Assembly: GCA_965240325.2 (NCBI GenBank)
Contig: OZ251236.1
Coordinates: 992,001 to 1,056,000 of the forward strand
Source of the DNA: Rebecca billardiae RCC1528
Taxonomy: Eukaryota; Haptophyta
Direction of reading: 5' to 3'
DNA: 64,000 nt
The first letter of the stretch is position 1; each line of letters starts with the position of its first letter. This document shows, one piece after another, positions 59,663-64,000 of the stretch. The notes beneath the pieces are model-generated. The model saw nothing but the letters and a program-made list of their open reading frames with translations. It did not search any database and was not told where the DNA came from. Both the position numbers and the translations under genes were made by a program.

Positions 59663-61418
59663 ATGTGGCGCTTGCGCGTGTCGTGGAGTTCCGGTTGGAT
59701 CGCGCGCCGCGCGCCGGTTGCGTTCAGGATGTGCGCCCTTCTTCGGGAGCCGCGGCGTCCATACACCACGGAGTGTACAAGCACCGTGCTGTGTGTGCTC
59801 ACGGTGGCGTGCGCGATCTGGTCGGCGCCGACGATGGCCCTCGGGCAGTCGTCACACTCACGCCCGCCAGACCAAGATGGAATCGTCATCGTGCGTCTCG
59901 CAAGGGGGGGGCGTGCTGCTCCCGTGGGTGGAACCGGCGCCTCGCCCTGGCAAGCTGAACTGTGGTGCGCCCGAGCAGGCACACGCGCCCCACCGCCCCT
60001 GCATCCTGCAGCTCCTCAACGCCAGCAGCCGAGAAGAGTTAAATCCTAACAGCGGCAACCTGGTCTGGGGCTTCGGAGCTGGCAGGCTCCTTCCGCCGAG
60101 GCTGGACGACAGTGGGGCCACGGGCTGGGTGGATGCACGCTTGCCGAACGCCACGGATGCCACATTCTCCGCGACTGCGAACATCGTGTGCCCGGCGGAA
60201 GCCGCCTGTGAGCCCCATGGAGCAGATAGCCTCAACAGGATCGTGGATCGGGTCAAGCGCGCTCATCATGCCACCACGCCTGCGCCAGTTGTGGTCGTCG
60301 GCATGGGGATCCAGCTCAGCTTTGACAGCTACACCCGGGGAGTGTGCTCGCCAGGATGCTGCGACCTGGGCAGCCTGGCGCGCATTGGCACCACGGACGG
60401 CAGCCGAGTGGTGCTCAGCGAGAGGATGCGCGCCAAGCTTCGTGCTCTCAACGACCATGCCGTGCAGCATGGCGGTGGCATCGGCCTGCGGGGCACGTTC
60501 ACGCTCGCAGCCGTGCGCGCCAACTGCCAGGGGTGCACCGCCTTCCGCGCCCTCGGATGCCCCTCGCTCTTTCTCAACACGGGGCCTCAGCTGGGCATGC
60601 GCCTGCAGGCGCGGTACCGAGCGCTGGTGAGCAAGCTCGCGGCGGGTGAGGGACAGACGCGCCCGCCGCTGCGATTGGCCGTGAACTTTCCGGCCAACTG
60701 CGACAACAGGGATGCATGCCCGCAGCTGTGGGCCGGGCTGCTCGGCCTGCTGCGGCGCCACCCAAGCTCCTTCGCGGTGCTGCAAACGCCACAGGATGTC
60801 AGTGCAGCCCATAGGTTCCGCATTCCGCACAACCGCCTGCGCTACTTCACGGATGTTCGGGCGTGGATCCGAGCACTCGAGGACGTCGACCTGGTGCTGG
60901 GCGCGCGCATCCACGGCTCCATGGCGGGCATCGCGGCGGGTACGCCAGTGCTGCTGCTCGCGACCGACTGGCGGCAGCTGGAGCTCGCAAACATCATGCA
61001 CATTAGCTCCGCCGTGGTGGAGCTGGGCAGTGCGGGCATGCGCCACGCTCCTTCGGCTCCAGCTGCTGCGGGCTCAGCGACGGCCGGCCCGCCACCCGCA
61101 GCGGGGGCAGGGCAGCGCGGTCTTGAGCCGATACTCTCCGAGCATGCCGACCCAGTGCGGCGCTCAATGAGCAGCGCCCGCGCCGGCCGACCCCCCGAGG
61201 TCACCTGGGGGTCGAAAAGTATGAAGAGCGGCGCCGCCTCTGCTAGGCTGCTCAATCTGGCGGCGCACGCTGCTGCACACTTCGATGGGGCGGCCTTCGA
61301 CGTAAACCGGCGCATGCTGGCTGTGGAGTACGTCACGATGCTGCGCGCGGCCGGCATGCCCACTGCGTGGGATGCATATTCCGGCAGCGAGCTGGCTGCA
61401 TGGCGATTGATGTCGTAG
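59663..61418 (+). CDS. polysaccharide pyruvyl transferase, one frameshift
   Basis: Transfers pyruvate from phosphoenolpyruvate to hexoses as a ketal. The domain (residues about 150-480) shows NIVCPAEAACEPHG, PVVVVGMGIQLSFDS, GGIGLRGTFTLAAVRANCQG with LGCPSLFLN (the LRG..T / GCPS motif), PLRLAVNFPANCDNRDACPQ, and the hallmark VDLVLGARIHGSMAGIAAGT with PVLLLATDWR. From the ATG at 59663 the first frame supplies an N terminus with a hydrophobic anchor (TVLCVLTVACAIWSA) and reads to a run of eight G at 59903-59910. There the catalytic frame takes over; one G fewer would make a continuous type II Golgi protein. Without that, translation of the domain could begin at the ATG at 59877 and lack the anchor. 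Either a sequence error or a real polymorphism. Confidence 0.75.
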
Positions 61419-61951
61419 TAGTACGTCGTCATGATGGCTAAGCGCCGCCGCCGGCGAATCGTCTCCGTGCTCTGTCTCTCTCTCTCTCTCCGTCACTATC
61501 GTCAGTCTCTCTGAGTCTCTGAACTCTGAAGTCTGATGCCGTCCGAGACTCTGCAGGGCAGCATTAGCCAGCACTAGACTAGTAGACGCAGCAGGCCGTC
61601 CGCGCGTCTTATTATATATATAGCGCGCAGCAGTAGCTAGCCGCTTATACGCTGCTGATATAGCGCAGTAGTATAGACGATCACTTAGCAGCATCGACTC
61701 ACATTATTTAATGATTTATTTCGACTGCTCAACTACTAGCAGAGTGAACTACGACGGCTCTGTGCGATCTCGTAGTCTTAGTCTACTCTCATCTGCTCTC
61801 TCTCTAGCTCTCAGCTCAGTCTCTCTCTCTCCCTTTCTCCCTCTAACCACTCCGCCATGCCCTGCTCGCTCGAAGCGCCGACGAGCGCCGCATCAGCCTC
61901 CTCACAGTGGCAGCAGCAGTGGCAGCAGTATCACCGCAGTCCTGCCTTCGG
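61419..61951. other. intergenic, convergent 3' ends
   Basis: 533 bp with CT-rich tracts (61480-61520, 61790-61850), a TATATATATAG island at 61613-61623, and no gene. Confidence 0.5.
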
Positions 61952-63292
61952 CTACGCGCGCGCGGAGGACGACGCACACGCCTCGAAGACGCCCAGCAGC
62001 TTGGCCACGTCCGACTCGTCGCAGAAGTAGTGCGCGCTCACGCGCAGCAGCGGCGGCAGCTGGCGGCGCGCGGCGTCGAGCGGCGTGCTCGACGGGTAGC
62101 TCACAGAGAGGGACACACCCGCTGCCTGCGCGGCCGCGTGAACGGCCGGGGCGCCGCCGATGCCGTCGACGTCGAGCGCGACGATGCCCGAGCGCCCGCA
62201 TCCGCCCGGCCCGTCCGCTGGCAGGTCCGCCACGCGCACCCCGCGCACGCCCACCGCCTCGCGCCGGATCTGCTCCGCGAGGCCGCGCACCCGCTCGGCA
62301 ATCGGCTCGAGCCCGAGGCCGAGGGCGTAGTCGACGGCGGCGCCGAGACCGAGCTGCGCGGCGACGCTCGACTCCCAGAACTGGTAGCGCCGCGCGTCGG
62401 GGCGCATCTGGTACGCGTCGGGGCCCTGCCACGTCGCCGAGTACATGTCGAGCATCGGCGGCTCGTCGAGCACCTCGGGCGCGCTCCCCTGCAGCAGCGC
62501 GCCGCGACAGTAGAGCACACCCACGCCGCGCGGGCCGCGGAGCCACTTGCGCGAGGTGGTCGCGGCAAAGTCGGCGTTGGCGGCGCGCACGTCGACGGGG
62601 AGCTGGCCGACGGACTGGCACGCGTCGAGCAGGTACAGCGGACCGCCCTCCTCCGGCGCGCCGCCCACCTCGCGCACCAGCCTGCCCACCGCGACCGCGT
62701 CGTACACAGCGCCGCCGTTGGTGGGCACGTGTGTCAAGCACACGGCCTTGGCCGTGCGGCCGGCGCGCTCGAGCTCGCGGCCGAGGGCGTCGAGGTCGCA
62801 CCCGCCGCTCGGCGCCGCCGCGACGAACCTGACACGCGCGCCGTGCCGCCGCGCGTGCTGCACCAGCCCGATCGCATTCGCCGCGTACTCGGCGTCGCCT
62901 GCCGAGATGAGCACATCCCCGGGCGCAAGCCGGACCGAGTAGATCGCGCGCGCGAGCGCGGTGGTGGACGAGTCGAGGAGGGCGATCTCGGCGGACGACG
63001 CGGCGTTGAACAGCGTGGCACATGACTCGAACACTCGCTCGTGCTCGTCCTTCACCGCCGCCGCCGCGGCGTACCCGCCGATCTCGGCCTCGAGATTCAG
63101 GTGCTGCACCATGCGCTCCAGCACGGGCGCGGGCGGAGGCGACGCGCCGGCGGCGTTGAGGTGCGCGTGGCGGGCGCACGAGGGGGTGGCCGCGCGGACA
63201 GCCTGCACGTCGATGCACAGTGCTCTGCGGTGCGGCAGGAATGGCAGCGAGGCGGCGAGGAGGCGAACGGCGCGATGGGCCGCCGCCGCCAT
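61952..63292 (-). CDS. class V PLP aminotransferase (cysteine desulfurase-like)
   Basis: Pyridoxal-phosphate fold-type I enzyme, 446 residues, intronless, ATG at 63292. An N-terminal ~35 residues rich in Arg/Ala/Leu (AAAAHRAVRLLAASLPFLPH) suggests organelle import. Core: HLNAAGASPPPAPVLERMVQ (the substrate-side HLNNAGASL-type start of this subfamily), ALLDSSTTALARAIYSV, VCLTHVPTNGGAVYDAV, YLLDACQSVGQLPVDVRAAN (PLP-binding Asp and Gln), the Schiff-base lysine in ATTSRKWLRGPRGVGVLYCR, and LLRVSAHYFCDESDVAKLLG. The subfamily includes selenocysteine lyase-like and EgtE-like ergothioneine enzymes as well as uncharacterised aminotransferases. No long Cys-loop of true NifS/IscS desulfurases is seen, so the reaction is left open. 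Confidence 0.88.
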   Translation of the reverse strand: MAAAAHRAVRLLAASLPFLPHRRALCIDVQAVRAATPSCARHAHLNAAGASPPPAPVLERMVQHLNLEAEIGGYAAAAAVKDEHERVFESCATLFNAASSAEIALLDSSTTALARAIYSVRLAPGDVLISAGDAEYAANAIGLVQHARRHGARVRFVAAAPSGGCDLDALGRELERAGRTAKAVCLTHVPTNGGAVYDAVAVGRLVREVGGAPEEGGPLYLLDACQSVGQLPVDVRAANADFAATTSRKWLRGPRGVGVLYCRGALLQGSAPEVLDEPPMLDMYSATWQGPDAYQMRPDARRYQFWESSVAAQLGLGAAVDYALGLGLEPIAERVRGLAEQIRREAVGVRGVRVADLPADGPGGCGRSGIVALDVDGIGGAPAVHAAAQAAGVSLSVSYPSSTPLDAARRQLPPLLRVSAHYFCDESDVAKLLGVFEACASSSARA

Positions 63293-63567
63293 GATGAATG
63301 AAGCCCGAGCTTGCCAGTGCGGCGACTCTGACAGAATTGTATGATGGCTTGAATGGTACCTGAATAAGAATGTACGACAGCTGCTAGTACAGTACAGTAA
63401 GTACAGTCGTAAACCTCGTCCGCTCTGTGAGTCTGACTCTGCGGCAGGCCACTCTCTTCGACGACGACGTGCGCTGCCGTCGTCCACGAAGACTGCACGT
63501 GCCGCTGCGGCGTTTGACCGCCAGTAATACAGCTGTTCACGGTCAGGTCAGCTTGGATATCCGAATC
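63293..63567. other. intergenic
   Basis: 275 bp, AT-richer near 63330-63420 (GTACAGTACAGTAAGTACAG). It is the likely 5' flank of the aminotransferase gene. Confidence 0.4.
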
Positions 63568-64000
63568 TCAGCACGAGCGCGCCCGCTTCTCGGCTGGCCG
63601 CCCGTCGACCGCCGCGACAGCACTCGCCGGCGCCGCGGCGTCGTGTAGCACAGCGTCCCGGGCCGATTCGGCCGCATCGCACGGCCGCGCGCCATCCGCT
63701 GCGCCGCCATTGCGCACGTGGGCTTCACACGCGCCTCGGGCGCAGCCGCACGATGGGCTGGCTGGCACCGTCCCGGCCGCGGGCAGCGCTCTGGCCTCAG
63801 ACGCGCCGGGCGCGCCGCAGCCGTCAGCGCCCGCCTCAGCCTGCTCGTCGTCGACGACGACGACGATGCGCGCGCGGGGGAGCACGCGCGGAAGCTGCTC
63901 CCCGATCACGGCCGCGCACGAGTCGCAGAGCGGCTTCTTCGACCACAGCGTCACCGTCCCATCGTACCCGTCGCACACGCCCTCGGCCGAGCCGCCCGCG
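63568..64000 (-). CDS. C-terminal part of a deaminase-like protein (5' part missing)
   Basis: Minus-strand frame open to the right edge, ending at 63568; 143 codons visible. The first part, YDGTVTLWSKKPLCDSCAAV followed by IGEQLPRVLPRARIVVVVDD, has the strand-CxxC-helix-proline-strand order of the cytidine deaminase-like superfamily. There the two Cys bind zinc together with an upstream His/Cys-Glu motif, which would lie outside this window. The remaining ~95 residues are a low-complexity Ala/Gly/Asp tail. Function is therefore unproven. Confidence 0.45.
   Translation of the reverse strand, partial: AGGSAEGVCDGYDGTVTLWSKKPLCDSCAAVIGEQLPRVLPRARIVVVVDDEQAEAGADGCGAPGASEARALPAAGTVPASPSCGCARGACEAHVRNGGAADGARPCDAAESARDAVLHDAAAPASAVAAVDGRPAEKRARSC

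Overview
This window looks like nuclear DNA of a GC-rich unicellular alga, most consistent with a haptophyte; a pelagophyte is harder to exclude. The evidence is: spliced genes with short (about 90-300 bp), very GC-rich introns that mostly start GTGCG and end CGCAG, with one apparent GC-AG intron; an apparent selenoprotein S whose UGA codon is penultimate; sialyltransferase-like and exostosin glycosyltransferases; and eukaryote-only genes (a THO complex subunit, a Mediator-like protein). I see no operon, Shine-Dalgarno signal, tRNA, rRNA or CRISPR array. All assignments come from reading the sequence; no database search was run.

Layout. 1-1628 (-): NCS2/AzgA-type purine permease running off the left edge. 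3702-6957 (+): type II membrane protein joining a GT29 sialyltransferase-like domain to a GT47 exostosin domain. 8778-9248 (-): selenoprotein S, head to head with a PDZ-UBA protein carrying DPF/NPF endocytic motifs (9501-11456). 12424-13833 (-): SLC35A-type nucleotide-sugar transporter, head to head with NAD(P) malic enzyme (14027-16076). 16335-19016: disordered Ser/Ala protein. 19398-21791 (-): second GT47 gene, head to head with an MFS transporter (21921-23455). 24076-26220 (-): organellar prolyl-tRNA synthetase, head to head with a GNAT acetyltransferase (26272-27342).

27.3-34.7 kb is a gene-poor, repeat-rich stretch. It holds two long inverted repeats (28257-29163 and 30813-31895) and an unusual element at about 31991-34397 whose two ends are arrays of a 16-bp motif in opposite orientation. 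34737-36540: signal peptide plus seven-TM protein. 37.4-39.4 kb: an uncertain gene and a third, older inverted repeat. 39617-41076 (-): THOC5-like, head to head with a 1279-residue Med18-like protein (41192-45031). 45766-46671: a MITE-like element. 46763-53625 (-): giant alanine-rich coiled-coil protein, head to head with an EEF1A-lysine-methyltransferase-like enzyme (53721-54698). 55200-57869: secreted/type I membrane protein with a triplicated Cys module. 59663-61418: polysaccharide pyruvyl transferase broken by one frameshift in a G run. 61952-63292 (-): class V aminotransferase. 63568-64000 (-): end of a deaminase-like protein cut by the right edge.

Functional theme. A sialyltransferase/exostosin fusion, a second exostosin, a nucleotide-sugar transporter and a pyruvyl transferase all point to the Golgi assembly of complex acidic surface polysaccharides such as scale or coccolith glycans. 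The remaining genes are housekeeping. Six pairs of genes lie head to head with gaps of roughly 50-250 bp, so bidirectional promoters appear to be the normal arrangement here.
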